DNA from: Acanthochlamys bracteata
Taxonomy: Eukaryota; Streptophyta; Magnoliopsida; Pandanales; Velloziaceae
Assembly: GCA_019914995.1 (NCBI GenBank)
Contig: CM034144.1
Span: forward strand, 1,923,489 to 1,987,488
Length of the DNA: 64,000 nucleotides
Direction of reading: 5' to 3'
Shown: positions 23,601 through 34,758 of the stretch, one piece after another
Position numbering within the stretch: the first letter of the stretch is position 1
Layout: each line of letters opens with the position of its first letter
Position numbers and translations under genes: made by a program
Notes under the pieces: generated by a model
The model's input: only the letters and a program-made list of their open reading frames with translations
What the model was told of the DNA's origin: nothing
Databases searched by the model: none

Positions 23601-26600
23601 AACCAACCATCAGATTAACTTCAAGAAGACGCAAGGACTATCCAGTTTTATTTTAGTATTTAAAACTGCGAGTTCAATTTTCTATTCTACGGGCAGCGGC
23701 ATTAAATTTATTCCTGATCCATCAACAATGCATGCCAAGTCACAGAAATAACTACTCACTAGACAAACTTGCAAGCATCAGAGTGTATCTTTTATAGTTT
23801 AAGACACATGAATATGAGCCACACGCTTGTCTATGAGTATTTCATGGATTAAAAAGTAGCATGTCACAATCCCAAATACAATATGTACAGGTTTTTTAAA
23901 ATTATTTTACCTTTTTTGTGGTTGAAGCTACTTCAATCAGCATGTCACAACATTTGCTTTCTAGTACATCTGCGTTCCATAAAAAACTCTTCCCTACTGA
24001 ATTACCATAAACAATTACCATAAAGCTCTTCCTACTTAATATTACATTCATTTTGCAAATCAAAATTCTATCCAGCAAAAGATTTCAAATATAATTTTCT
24101 TAGTGTTGTGAGAATCAGAACCTTTCTTTCAGAAGCAAAATAAAATACTACTACTTAAGTTGCACCACAATAGAAGAACAACCAAACCGTAAGACAAGAA
24201 TTTAAGTGGAAGCTCCTTAATAGAGGAAAAGAAGAAACCACAGATTCTGAGAACCACTTCCTATCATTGTCTCAAAAAAAAAAAAAAAAAAAAAATCAAA
24301 TGTATCTTCTCTAGCATGCCACTAGAAAATTTTCATCACCAAGATTAATATTGAGCATCAGAGATTCACAAGACAAGGCAGCAAAACATCAATGTGATAC
24401 TAATGGAAAGTACCAAGGATTTAAAAAGATGAGAAAGTTCACCATTTTGTGAATTGGATTTTCACAAATTAAGACTTGTACTACCTTCTCAAGCAATTAG
24501 TAGAAATACCACTAAATATCAATTCATTCTCATCACTCCTTTTTCGAGTACTTCACAAGAGAAGGATGCAACACATCAGTCTCATGTCAGACGAAAATTA
24601 TTAGAGAAATTTCACCTAGCAGTTAAGAATACTCGAACATTCGCCAAGTTGTGTCTTGAATTTAAAAACTTTGTAACTTCTACTAACTTTCTCAAAACTC
24701 TAGTGAATTGCACAAGAGTTATAGCTCCTTTCTTCCCTCTTTTCCCCCTCTTTACTCTCTTGCTTAACCCAAACTACTGTTTAATAGAGTCATGCTCCCT
24801 TTTGGGTTTGCCAATGCCCATTCTACCTGCCTTTTTTTCATAATAAGAAACAGGTTTGGGCTTCTCAAATGATAAAATTCTATCCAGAAACTTACGTTTT
24901 GTCTTGGTGAGAAGCATGTGCTTGATGACCTTTTATTACTCCGTAGTTTGTGCCCTTTGGTAATATTGGTAAGAAGGAGCTTGATATTTTTGCTTGTAAG
25001 AGGCTTCTACCTTTAGGAGAAGTATCCATGAAACTAAACTCCTTGTCTATGAGATAAGCAGCAAAAAAGTTTCATTGCATCAGTCTATACCATCTAAAAC
25101 AAACCCAAATGTTTGTTTATAAGTGCTATATTTCTTATGAAACTTCTCATAATCTATCCTTTATGGTTGATCACTCACAAAGTTTGGGTTTCTTCTAAAG
25201 ACCAAGTGCCCGAAAAAGCAACTGAAGTGTTTCCATTAGGCAACGGTAGAGAGTACAGGGCACCTTTTGAAAGATATTGCAGTCTGAATTAAATCAAAGA
25301 CATTTAACTTACTGAAATAAATGAAAGGAAAGACATACTATTTGTGAAAGGGATTGGTCTTTACTCTCGCATGTCAAACTTCCAAAATCCTTTTAACCTG
25401 AAGCAATAAGGATTTTGGTTGATATTATTAGCATTTCTCGACAATTCCATTCATTGCACAGAAACGTAATTTTCCGCAAGGGGAGTCAATGGGGGAATAT
25501 ATCTCCTATGACACATGCGGGTCTTTGGTTGTAAAGCATTTGCACACATTTCTAAAAGATGAGATCTCTAAGGATGAAGTCAAGTACAAACAATATGATT
25601 TTTTTGTGGTTAGGGGCGTGAAGACTTTGTTATACATCACAAATCCAGTTGACAAGAAAGATATCCTAAGTTGAATGTTGATTTTCTTGAAAACCGAACT
25701 CTTGAAAATAAGAAGAGTGAGAAATTAAAGTCCACACCTAGAATCCATATTGATTTGGGTTTAGTATTCTTGTTCTTCATCTACAGCCCATCACTCCATG
25801 ATGATGTTTGTGGTTCAATAAAAATAATGATGATGGAGGAGGATGATGCGCCACATGAACTTGGCGAGCAAGTCTGATTAGATTCGTTATATGAGCATGT
25901 TTAATACGCCCCTCAAGAGTCACCTACGCAACAACCATTTAGTAGAACCATTAGCGAGATCAATCTTCCACTAGATGCACTCCTAGTGAGCATATGTTGT
26001 TTACTCACAGGAGAGAATTGGAATCCCCTTGGAGGTGCTCAATGAGCATAAAAAAGAATGGTTGGAAGATTTGCAACAGAAGATTGAAGCCTTGCACAAA
26101 AATCACACTTTTGCACTGTTTTTTTTTGCTTCCAGATCGAGGTACACGACTAAATTAATCTGAAGGAATTCGGTCAAATGAAGATGGTTTTGATGAGATA
26201 TTCTCTCTGATGGTAAAGCTATTCTAAATTTGAGCCATTCTTGGCTTAGAGGCATCTTGAATCTAAAAATTAAGCAACTAGATGTGAAACTCACTTTTGA
26301 ATATGTTTAAATGGAAGGGTTTGTTATCCAAGATAAAGAGCACATGATTTTAAAGTAGAAGAAAGGCTTAGATGGCTTAATACAAGATGTTGGATTCCTT
26401 TGTGGCAAGCTATTGTATGCTCACACACCTTTGATCATTGTGTTCATATCCAGAAGTTTGATGATGGTAACTTTGTCATTCTCTTGTTGTACGTAGATGA
26501 AATGTTGATTATTGGTCATATCGGCAAGAAGGTTCCTCCTTCGAAAAAATGAGTTATGAAGTAATTTGCGACGAAATATAAAAGGCTTAGGCTTCAGCGT

Positions 26601-27506
26601 AGTGAATTCTTGAAATGTGATGTAGATCAATTGTGATTCCAATGAGCAATAGAAGCAAAAGAAAGAGACAAGAGAAGAGCAAAGACAGGAGATAGATAGA
26701 ACACAGAGGGAGGAGAAGGGCTTGAACTTTGGTGCTTACCTATTAGTGTCTTGATCAACATTCTAGAGCTTTCTGTGGAAAACGGAAAGAAGAATGAGGG
26801 TTTTCTGGGTAAAATTCTAGTGTCTTGATCTGTGGGTTTTCTTGCTATTCTGATTGAAATCATGTAGTGATGTTTTAAGGGGATTGTTATTGCCTCCAGT
26901 TGGCCGCTGTAGGCATCTCAAGTCACAACGCCAACAAATTCTTCTTGACACATCTCCCTTCAAGTGTTACTCTTCTGTGGCTCCTCTGGCCAATTTACAT
27001 GCCCCCTAGTTCCTATTAGTTTTTCCATCTCTTAGAATCCATTCTCAGGACTTTGAGCAAATTCGATGAAAAAGGCAGTAGAAAACAGTTGACTATTTTC
27101 AACATTTCCCAAAAACATCACCAAGCTTTATAAAAAGAAAATTTTCACTAGGGATTTCATCGGAATTGGTGCTTGTATATAGTCCAAAATTGGGTGCTTT
27201 CTCAATTAGCATTTCTTCAAGCACCTTAGATGCAACTATCAAATTTATCCAAGAAATCAATATCCAATTTCCCAGACCAAAAAAGATACTGGAAACAGAA
27301 CCTAAAATTGTTTCTAGCAAACTACAGTGGAAACTGCTTTGAAAATCAAGGAAATTGGCAAAAAAATTTCACCTTTCTGAGAGCTCGATTGTTTCCCATA
27401 TTTTCGATGGAGAATCCAGATCCATCTGCACTTCACCTTCTTCTTTTTCTTTAAGTTCTTTTCTTAATTCGTCGCTAAATTCTCCTTCCATTGATGATTG
27501 AGACAT
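20675..27506 (-). CDS. APEM9: Peroxisomal protein import factor APEM9 (DAYU)
   Basis: Six exons join in phase into 397 codons: 27506-27373, 23144-22980, 22783-22706, 22574-22292, 21805-21402, 20804-20675. In Arabidopsis, APEM9 sits in the peroxisome membrane and tethers the PEX1-PEX6 ATPases that recycle matrix-import receptors. Landmarks I recognise are KIWETIELSES in exon 1, MFEEAASLSSSVIKHI and MVESAGMVLIQSLKQ in exon 2, ELLFSSVAEIPVNILI in exon 3, WVQRAELPEQTRQ in exon 4, RLHSLKHVKESSSS in exon 5, and the C-terminus WHLAFSFQVNPLAAVQPL. A single membrane segment lies at about residues 325-340 (KVLLLLSLVFFYHYVL), followed by a basic RKRR. The ATG at 27,506 was chosen; an in-frame ATG at 27,593 would add 29 residues. 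Intron 1 is 4.2 kb and carries transposon debris. Confidence 0.85.
23145..25129 (-). other. APEM9 intron 1, 3' part; no gene seen
   Basis: This is non-coding intron sequence with a run of about 20 A at 24,272-24,293. An open frame on the plus strand at 24,454-24,843 has no family pattern. It lies between the pol relic and exon 2 and could include degraded flanks of that element. Confidence 0.5.
25130..26560 (+). pseudogene. Decayed Ty1/copia integrase and reverse transcriptase inside APEM9 intron 1
   Basis: The plus strand, opposite to the host gene, shows copia pol blocks in the right order but in shifting frames. Near 25,160 is an integrase-like stretch (MVDHSQSLGFF). At about 25,580-25,700 a block resembles the linker before RT (NPVDKKDIL, DFLENRTL). 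At about 26,055-26,100 EWLEDLQQKIEALHKNHTF is the usual start of copia RT. EDGFDEIFSLMVK and LNLKIKQLDVKLTF follow. At about 26,430-26,520 the catalytic region reads FDDGNFVILLLYVDEMLIIG, with YVDE in place of YVDD. No LTRs were identified around it. Confidence 0.75.
26561..27372 (-). other. APEM9 intron 1, 5' part; no gene seen
   Basis: About 800 bp between exon 1 and the pol relic. An open frame on the minus strand (26,863-26,627) has no recognised pattern. The purine-rich stretch at 26,640-26,715 could belong to the old element. Confidence 0.4.
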
Positions 27507-28120
27507 TCTTTTAGAAGCTCGGACAAATTTCGAACACGGCCAGAGAATAAACTTCGGCTTTTTTCTTCTTGTTAATAGAAAATCTGGTCCCATTTAGGAC
27601 TCGAAATAATTTGCATGTTCATGCCTGAACTAAATTTCTTCGCACGTTTAGGAGCAACAATTGTCTTACATTGTATTCAATATTTATTGTAAATAGGATA
27701 AAATAGGGTCTCAACACTATGAAAACATTATGAAGATGTAATACAAGGGCTTTAATTCATTAATTAATTTACTAGGAATTTAATTTGCAAACAATTCTTA
27801 TAGGATTTCACCCGAACCTGACCAGTTACCATTTAGTCCCCTCCCCTTCTTCGTCTCTGGCGGGTGATTGCTTCGCCGTTGCTCTCTGATGCCGCCGATC
27901 GAAGATGTAACTTTTATCACCCAATCTTTTACGTTTAGCACTCCATTTACATTTTAGTTTATTGTTTTGTTTTAATTTTTAATTTCTAGTAAAAATATTA
28001 TAGAAAAAATATTATAGGCCTCTTAAATGTCTCTTAATCCTTCACTCTCGAAAATCTTTTTTTTTCCCCTTCACTTTTAAGATTTGGGATTTCTTGAAGA
28101 CTGATTTTGATTTGAAATAG
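27507..28120. other. Divergent upstream region between APEM9 and the ALG13-like pseudogene
   Basis: This holds the promoter side of APEM9 (minus). It also holds what looks like a 5' untranslated exon of the ALG13-like copy (plus) at about 27,840-27,905, with a possible GTAACT donor after GAAGAT and an AG acceptor just before the ATG at 28,121. If so, the pseudogene kept a leader intron. Confidence 0.45.
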
Positions 28121-28351
28121 ATGGAAGGTGTTAAGGATGAAAAAAAGGGATTATTGGTTTTTTGTTTTTTGACAGTGTTAATTACTTGTTTGGATGCATT
28201 GGTGAAAGCAGTTGATAGCCAACAAGTCAGGCATGAATTGGAAAACATGGGTTATGCACATCTCCTCATTCAGATGGGAATGGATCGTGTATGTTACGGA
28301 ATCATAATCAGAGGGTTAATTAAGCTGAATAAGTTTTCCGGTTTCTTGTGA
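28121..28351 (+). pseudogene. ALG13-like glycosyltransferase subunit, truncated copy
   Basis: The 76-codon frame contains LDALVKAVDSQQV and MGYAHLLIQMG, the N-terminal signature of plant ALG13 (the catalytic half of the UDP-GlcNAc transferase that adds the second sugar in N-glycan assembly at the ER). A functional ALG13 has VTVGTT just before FDALV; here this reads LTVLIT, so the conserved glycine is lost. After HLLIQMG the similarity stops (the normal GRG and substrate-binding C-terminal half are missing) and the frame ends at a stop. A full plant ALG13 is about 170-180 aa. A possible retained leader intron argues for a DNA-level duplication, not retroposition. Confidence 0.7.
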
Positions 28352-28565
28352 TCTTTTTTCGAATGTGTGGCACGTTTCTTGTTTCAAAATTTCGCTTGTC
28401 GTAATATTTTTGGTTTTAAACAAGAGTACTACATTCTTTGAGAATTGAGAATGTTTCAAAGAGCGAGCAAATTTAAGATTGCAGCTTTTGAATATCAGCT
28501 TATGATTTAGGAGAATCTCTGGCGAGCCATAACATAAACCAAGCAGGCAGGCTTAGCGCTATACA

Positions 28566-29025
28566 ATGGCTACCGACAAAGATGAAATTGAGAAAGCTGT
28601 CCAGGTTCACGATGAGGCTTCTAACGAGGACGATAACTTATCTGTGACGGAGAAGGTGTTGCTAATCTGTGCTGATGGAGAAGAGTTCGAGGTTGAAACA
28701 GATTTGGCGATTGCATGAAGGACCATCAAGAACATAAACGACGAAGGTTTTGATTCTAACGTGCCAACTTCCTATTGTCAGTGCTTCGGTGCTGTCCAAC
28801 ACGCTGCAGGAGTAGATCTTGGATCGAAGAAACAAAGAATTTCAGTAAGGAATTTGAGCAGATGGATCTTAATGATACCTGGATTGCAAGAACCTGCTCA
28901 ACCTCAATTGGCAAGACATGTTTGTGGAGGTTAGCTGTGGCTACTCTGGCATGGAGAATGATTTCATAACAGATGAGGAAGAAAAAATCCGAATTGCAGA
29001 GCGATTCTGTTCGTGTCTACTTTAG
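28566..29025 (+). pseudogene. SKP1-like (ASK-type) pseudogene
   Basis: Starting at the ATG at 28,566, the N-terminal region reads VLLICADGEEFEVETDLAIA and then an in-frame TGA, where a SKP1 would continue into its BTB/POZ-like fold. RTIKNINDEG follows the stop in the same frame. Other frames then carry KEFEQMDLND, YLDCKNLLNLNWQDMFVE and NDFITDEEEKIRIAERF, matching the SKP1 C-terminal F-box-binding region in order. At least one nonsense change and two frameshifts are needed to read it through. SKP1 links F-box proteins to cullin in SCF ubiquitin ligases. The copy is intronless and could be processed, though I see no poly-A tail. Confidence 0.8.
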
Positions 29026-29409
29026 ATCTCTGCTTCTATGAACTGCTCTTGCAAGTCGATAACATGTATGCTACAATGAAAATGATTTTTTTCACTTATA
29101 TTTCTCACAAAAATTTGATACAATGATAAATTTTACGACAGTTATTTCAGCATTGGAGCTGCTATTATAGACATAAATCTAGTAATGAAGAAAATTGCTG
29201 ATTTATTATACTCCTAAAAATGTAAACCGTAGAAAGAAGAAGATTGTACTCTTTTAAGTGGTTGTACAAAGAAGGCTTCCCCGCACGTTTGAGAGTATCT
29301 TATCTCCTTCGGAGCACAGATCTCCATACCTGATGCTTCTCTTAAATGTCAATTGAAGAATTGACCCGAAGAATTCATGCGTTTACTTTTCTGCGGGAGA
29401 GTTGATTCT
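29026..29409. other. 3' flank shared by the SKP1-like pseudogene and the CLC gene
   Basis: AT-rich sequence with no coding pattern. It likely holds the 3' untranslated region of the CLC gene (minus strand). Confidence 0.45.
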
Positions 29410-32400
29410 TCAAAAACTATCTCGAACAATGACAAGAGGACCCCTGAAAAACTTCAACAAAAACCTCCCGAACCGTAGCTTCCTCCATCTGCTACTCGCC
29501 AATAATGGATGCAAACCCAATATGTGGTCAGCCATAAAATCATGTCTTGTTAATATTCCGACCACTGGCGCTCTCTGCAATTAGAGACAAATATTCAGAA
29601 TACAGAAATTTGAAGCAGAAAAACATAAGTAGCAGTAAGTTACTTTTGAATGAATTGCTTACATTTTGGGATTTCGGGATAACCAATAGATGCCGCAACC
29701 CGACTTCCCTGAAAAGTATAAGAGCTTTTGCCAAAGACATGCTCTCAACTACTGTGTAAGGGGAAGTGTTTGTAAAAGGGTGCAGATCAATGTACATCTC
29801 CATCTCCCTTGCAGTAAGCTTTACATCTTCAATCTTATCACTTCTCCCTGAGCTGCGCTTAGAAAAATCATAAGTCGAAAATTCTCTTGGAACATCAACA
29901 ATTGACAATGTTGGGGTAGGCGAGAAGTGCTTCCTCTTCAATAAAGCGAGGAGGTGTGCTCGAAGAATCAGGCCGAATAACACAGGTGACTCAGAAGACG
30001 GAGGCTCATCCACGACTGGAAAGCCATGATGACCCGTTGTCTTCAACACATGCACTATATTTCCAACTTTCTCAATGCCATTGAAGATCTGCAAAGGACC
30101 AGTTACCACATCACTAACAGTGAGCTGCCTCATGTAGGGCTCTGCATGTGATTCAAGATAAGGTAGCCCCTTCAATTTCACAATTATGTCATAGATATTC
30201 CCATTAAAAATGTCAGCCACGGTCTTAGAGATAAGCAGAACCAACATAACCAGAGGAAGCAAGAGGAGATTGTTGGTAAGCTCAAGAATAATAACACACA
30301 CAGATACAGTTACTCTCATTGATCCGGCTAGTAAAGAAGCAGAACCAAGGACTGCAAAGAGACCATGATCCAAAGTGGAGTTTTTGCCCATCAGCATACC
30401 AACGAGACGCCCATAAGTAGCACCAGTCAGAATAACAGGAACGAAAAGACCCGAGGGTGCAACAATACCATAGCTTAGGATCCCAAGAAAGTATGAGACA
30501 ATAAAAAACAACATGATAGAAGACGTATGGAACTCAGCATCTGTGCCAGCACTGAAGAGATTTCTTATGGTGTCATCATTGGTATTGAAGAGCAAGCTTG
30601 CAAGATCATTATACTGGTCCATACGGCATTGAAACTTCTTAAAGTTCCCAGACCTCCCAATTGAAGGGCAAGCTTCTCTTATTCCTGAAGGGCAAGGTTT
30701 ACATGCTGCAAGCCAAGGTAAACCAAATATGCAGCAAGACGTGAAGATAGATACAGTGGCAGTAAGAAGCAATTTGTGAAAAGTGCCTCTCCTGAAAGAA
30801 ATTAAATAGGTAAATGGTGTGAAGTTGCAGAAGCATTCAATAATAAGGCAATAGGATAAAGCATGGGCAAGCTAATCAAAAAAAGATTCTGACAGGCAAG
30901 AATTAAGAAATCAGTCTCAATATATTCATTAGAAGCAACATTAAGAAGTGACATGTAAGGCTGTTCTCTACAAACAGCAAATTAAGTAGTTTCTTAACGA
31001 ATTACTAACAAATGACAACTGATACATGGACTTGTGTAGGAAGAAATACTTACTCATGAATAAAGTTGTAGACTCGCAGGACCTTCTCCAAAAGGTAGTT
31101 GTACAAACTGCCTAGTATACCTCCAATAACTCCTAGAAGGATGACTGCAGGCAAGTCTGCAACATGATAGGCAGTGTATGAGGAAGTTACGTCAAACATA
31201 ATCAGTCCACCTTTTCCAAATAAGCCGCACTTGCCACTAAAACAGACATCTATCAGTGCCCTAAGCACAACTGCAACAATTGCTGTGGTGAAGAATGCTC
31301 TCCAAAGCAAGGAACTTCTCCACCTGCAATATCAAGAATCAATAAGATAACTACAACCAAAAAATATCCTTTGATGAGACTTGATTTTTTGTAATTGAAA
31401 GATTGATAAAGGTGGAATGCACTTGACAAGATTGACAAGATTGCTGCTTAGTACATAATCTACATAACGCAAGCCTTCATACTACAGACATTACCATGAA
31501 GAAACCGATTCAAGTGCAAATAGAACACCACCAACTGGGGCACGGAAAGCAGCAGCAATGCCAGCTGCAGCTCCGCATGTTACAAGATCACGCCTATCTC
31601 GGTCATTCTTGAAGTGTCTGAGCCATCTGCATGTCATCCCATATTTACTAGATCCACCTTGGCCCAACAAGGCAGCAATACATGCGCCATAATGCACCAA
31701 GGGTCCTGCCTTGCCGACATGGAGAGATGATGAGACAGCTGCAATGCTACCAAGGATCTAGATTTCAAAGACCAAGAGGAAACATTTTCAGGCTCCACGT
31801 AGTTGATGTATTCTAAAAACATAGAGAAGGGTCTAATAGGCTCATGCCAATAGATGTGATTATGGGGTGCACCGAAAACTAATACAAAAAGTGTTAATAC
31901 AAGTTACAATATTATTTACAGATGTGACAATATAGTGGATAACCAGGTGTGAGGAGTCTTGAGGTAGGTACTAGAGAGACTAGAGAAGACCCTAACAACA
32001 AGGGAGTATCTAAAAATATATCACAATATAATCAGATCTTATCTACAATAAGAAAACATCGGTTTAACGAATTTAGTAACAATCCAAAGCTCAGGAATAT
32101 ACCCCAAACACCCACAAAATATATTTCAAACATGATGAAGCATATTACAGGATACACAATCGCCATTCTAGGTTCTAAAGCACTTCTACTTTCTAGATAA
32201 ATGACCTGTAGATATCATGTAAGTTTAAATTTTTGAATAAAAGCTACTGCCCAATTTCAATTTCTTGCTTTTCCTTTTCCCTAATAGAAAAGTTTAGCCT
32301 TAAAATATTACCTTTACAACCAGCGTTCTCCAAGAGAAGACGTTAGGTGCATCAACACCATTCAAATATGCCTTCACTTCAGCTATGCCCGATCCAGCAG

Positions 32401-33599
32401 CAGCAGGGGAAAAGCATACAGTGAGCACTGTGGCCAACATTGCAAGAACGAAGTTGGAGACCCCAAACACACCAAACGCCCACATATATCTACCAATCAA
32501 CCCAAACTGTAAATTTGAGATCAAACAGAAAAAAACAGCCCACCTCAACGAAACTCAACCAGATTAGCTACATTCTATTGGTCTTGTGCTCCGATTGGTG
32601 TTGTGTTTTGACAGAGCACAGATGACTTACTTGTTTGCAAGCATCATGTTGGAAGTGACTACAAACTTGATTCCAGCAACATTCTCTACCGCAAGGTTGT
32701 TAAAGAAGCCAGCACAACCAGTAAGGATCCCAATAAGGAAGCAAAGTGTCCATTTGAGAGCAACATACTGCGCAATATGAATCTTCTCACGGCTCCGCCA
32801 GTCTTGCTTGAAGTAATCATTCTCTATCAACCTATAAGAAGTCAAGAACCCAAAGTCACAAACTGAAAGATGAGAAGTCTCATTCCACAATTGAAAGAAG
32901 AACAAAAACAAGAACTGCAAGCATCAATAACAAACACAAAGTCATGGTCTAACAAGAACTTGAGTTTTTGGGTTGAGTCATTGTTCAATACCCAATACAG
33001 AAATAAGGACAATTTTGATGTAGCAAGTGAAACAAGAGGTGATTTTGTAATTAGGGCAGCCATATATAATATAGAAGTAAGGCGATCATTATAATCCCAC
33101 AACATAGAAGGAAGAGATATGATACTTCTCTTGAATCAAATAGAAATTTCTGTGAACACCTTAAGATTGTCAACCTAATACTTCTACACCATCAACACCC
33201 TGCATTAGAAACTCACTCACTAATGAAATCTTAACATAAGCATCCATAGAACCACCGAACAGCTTACACATTTTGATTAAACCGTCTATCAAATATCAAC
33301 ACCAGCACCAAAAACTCACACCAGACATTGAACACTTAATATTTTCTCAACATAAAAGCCGTCACAATACAGCAAAATCACAGTTCACTAACAAAGACTG
33401 GATCTTTAACATACTCATAGTCAAGTGACTCTATCGGACAGAGATTGGAACCAACGATGGCGACCTGAGAAGTCGTATTAGAAGCAAGCCGGCGAAGATT
33501 GATTCTGTGCTCATGCTGCTCCTGCTGTTGATGATTAAGTAATGGTTCACTCATGAACAACTCATCTTGCCCCCATTCAGGGTCTTTCAAAGTACCCAT
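29410..33599 (-). CDS. CLC-family anion channel/transporter, CLC-g/c type
   Basis: Seven exons join in phase into 796 codons: 33599-33415, 32831-32631, 32489-32312, 31757-31495, 31323-31054, 30791-29663, 29574-29410. Plant CLCs of this type move chloride across the vacuolar or other endomembranes. Family motifs are present: selectivity motif GSGIAEVKAYLNG (161-173; Ser162 suits chloride over nitrate), GKAGPLVHYGA (203-213), the GAAAGIAAAFRAPVGGVLFALE helix region (about 250-271), and YGIVAPSGLFVP in exon 6. The C-terminal cytoplasmic part carries two CBS domains (HGFPVVDEP early; LRHLLVIPKSQN and VVGILTRHDF late). Three positions are unusual: IPE is IAE (Ala165), the gating glutamate is Ala205 and the proton glutamate is Ser272. 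The start at 33,599 gives MGTLKDPEW; an in-frame ATG at 33,617 is possible. Loss of the gating glutamate resembles CLC-g, but the symbol is left blank. Confidence 0.93.
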
Positions 33600-34090
33600 G
33601 ACAGTTTTGATAATCAAGATCGGATCTTTCAGTCAAAATTCACTCTTTCTTTAACTATTGCAGCTTTGGCCTAAATCAAGAACAAAATCTGATTGATTGT
33701 TGAGAAAAAAACAGATAATAGAAAATGGACACAGAATGAAAGTGAGAGCGCGTGTAAAATATCAAAAGAAATTAGATTGTTTTCAGCAAAGAATTCACAT
33801 ATAGAGAAATATGTAGATATCTGTAGTCAAGATTCTTTCTTGAAGTGAGCGCGAAAGCATAAGCAGAAAGAAAATTGATTATTGAAGAGAAAGGCAAACA
33901 AATTTGCTCAAAATAAAATTGAAAACTTAAGGAGGAATATTAGAAGAGAATTTAGCTAACCTTTATCAAAAGGAAGAAGAAAAGAATTATTGAAATGATT
34001 GTGGTTTTAACTTTTCAGAATCTTGTGGAACTTGTGAGTAATTAATTCTTCATTTTTGGTATTTTTGGGTGAAGTAGGACTTGATAAAGT
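33600..34090 (-). other. CLC 5' flank
   Basis: Presumed 5' untranslated region and promoter of the CLC gene. No coding pattern. A TTTTGGGTGAAG word at 34,073-34,084 recurs at 34,354-34,365 on the far side of an AT-rich inverted-repeat element. Confidence 0.45.
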
Positions 34091-34350
34091 CGGGACGTTT
34101 CGCATTGCATATAAAATAGAATTTTTTTGAAATAAAAAATATTTTTATTTTTTTAAAAATAAATTTTATTTTTTTATTTTTAAAAAAATAATAAAAATAT
34201 TTAATAAAAAATTTCATTCTATAAAATTTTTTTATATTTTTTAAATTTTTAAATAAATTTTTAATATATTTATAAAATATATATTAAAAAATATAAAATA
34301 AAAAAAATTAATAAGTAGTTTTTTATAAGCTGCGTCAAAACGCAATCTAA
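34091..34350. mobile_element. MITE-like AT-rich inverted-repeat element
   Basis: The ends are imperfect inverted repeats: left CGTTTCGCATTGCATATAAAA, right (reverse strand) TTGCGTTTTGACGCAGCTTAT. The middle is almost pure A/T and could fold. The word TTTTGGGTGAAG flanks it on both sides but not immediately at the ends, so exact boundaries are unsure. A similar AT-rich unit without clear ends continues at 34,570-34,755. Confidence 0.5.
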
Positions 34351-34758
34351 ACTTTTGGGTGAAGAGGGCACATGAGGACAATATGATTTCTCATTTTAGA
34401 TTTGTTTCACCAAAAAATTTAAATTTAGGAAATTTAAGAAAAATTAAAACTAATGACGTATCCTACGTGTATAGCTTTTATTCATTAAAAAAAAGAACAC
34501 AGATTTTTACAAATTTAGTAGCGTTAAAGAATAAAATAAAATATTTGAAATAAAAATTTATTTTGTCTTATTTAGAAAACATAGTTCTAACTTTTGACTA
34601 AAAATAATAATAATAAATAATAATAAAATTTTATAAAATAAATTTTTTTATATTTCTAAAATTTTAAGTAAATTTTATAAAATATTAGAAAAAATTTATT
34701 CGAAAATGTGAAATACAAAACACTTGTTAAAAAAGTTTTTATAAGCAATTTCAAACTT

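Noticed and set aside
24454..24843. 129-codon open frame in APEM9 intron 1
   Set aside because: Biased composition, no recognisable domain, and it lies inside an intron between transposon debris and exon 2.
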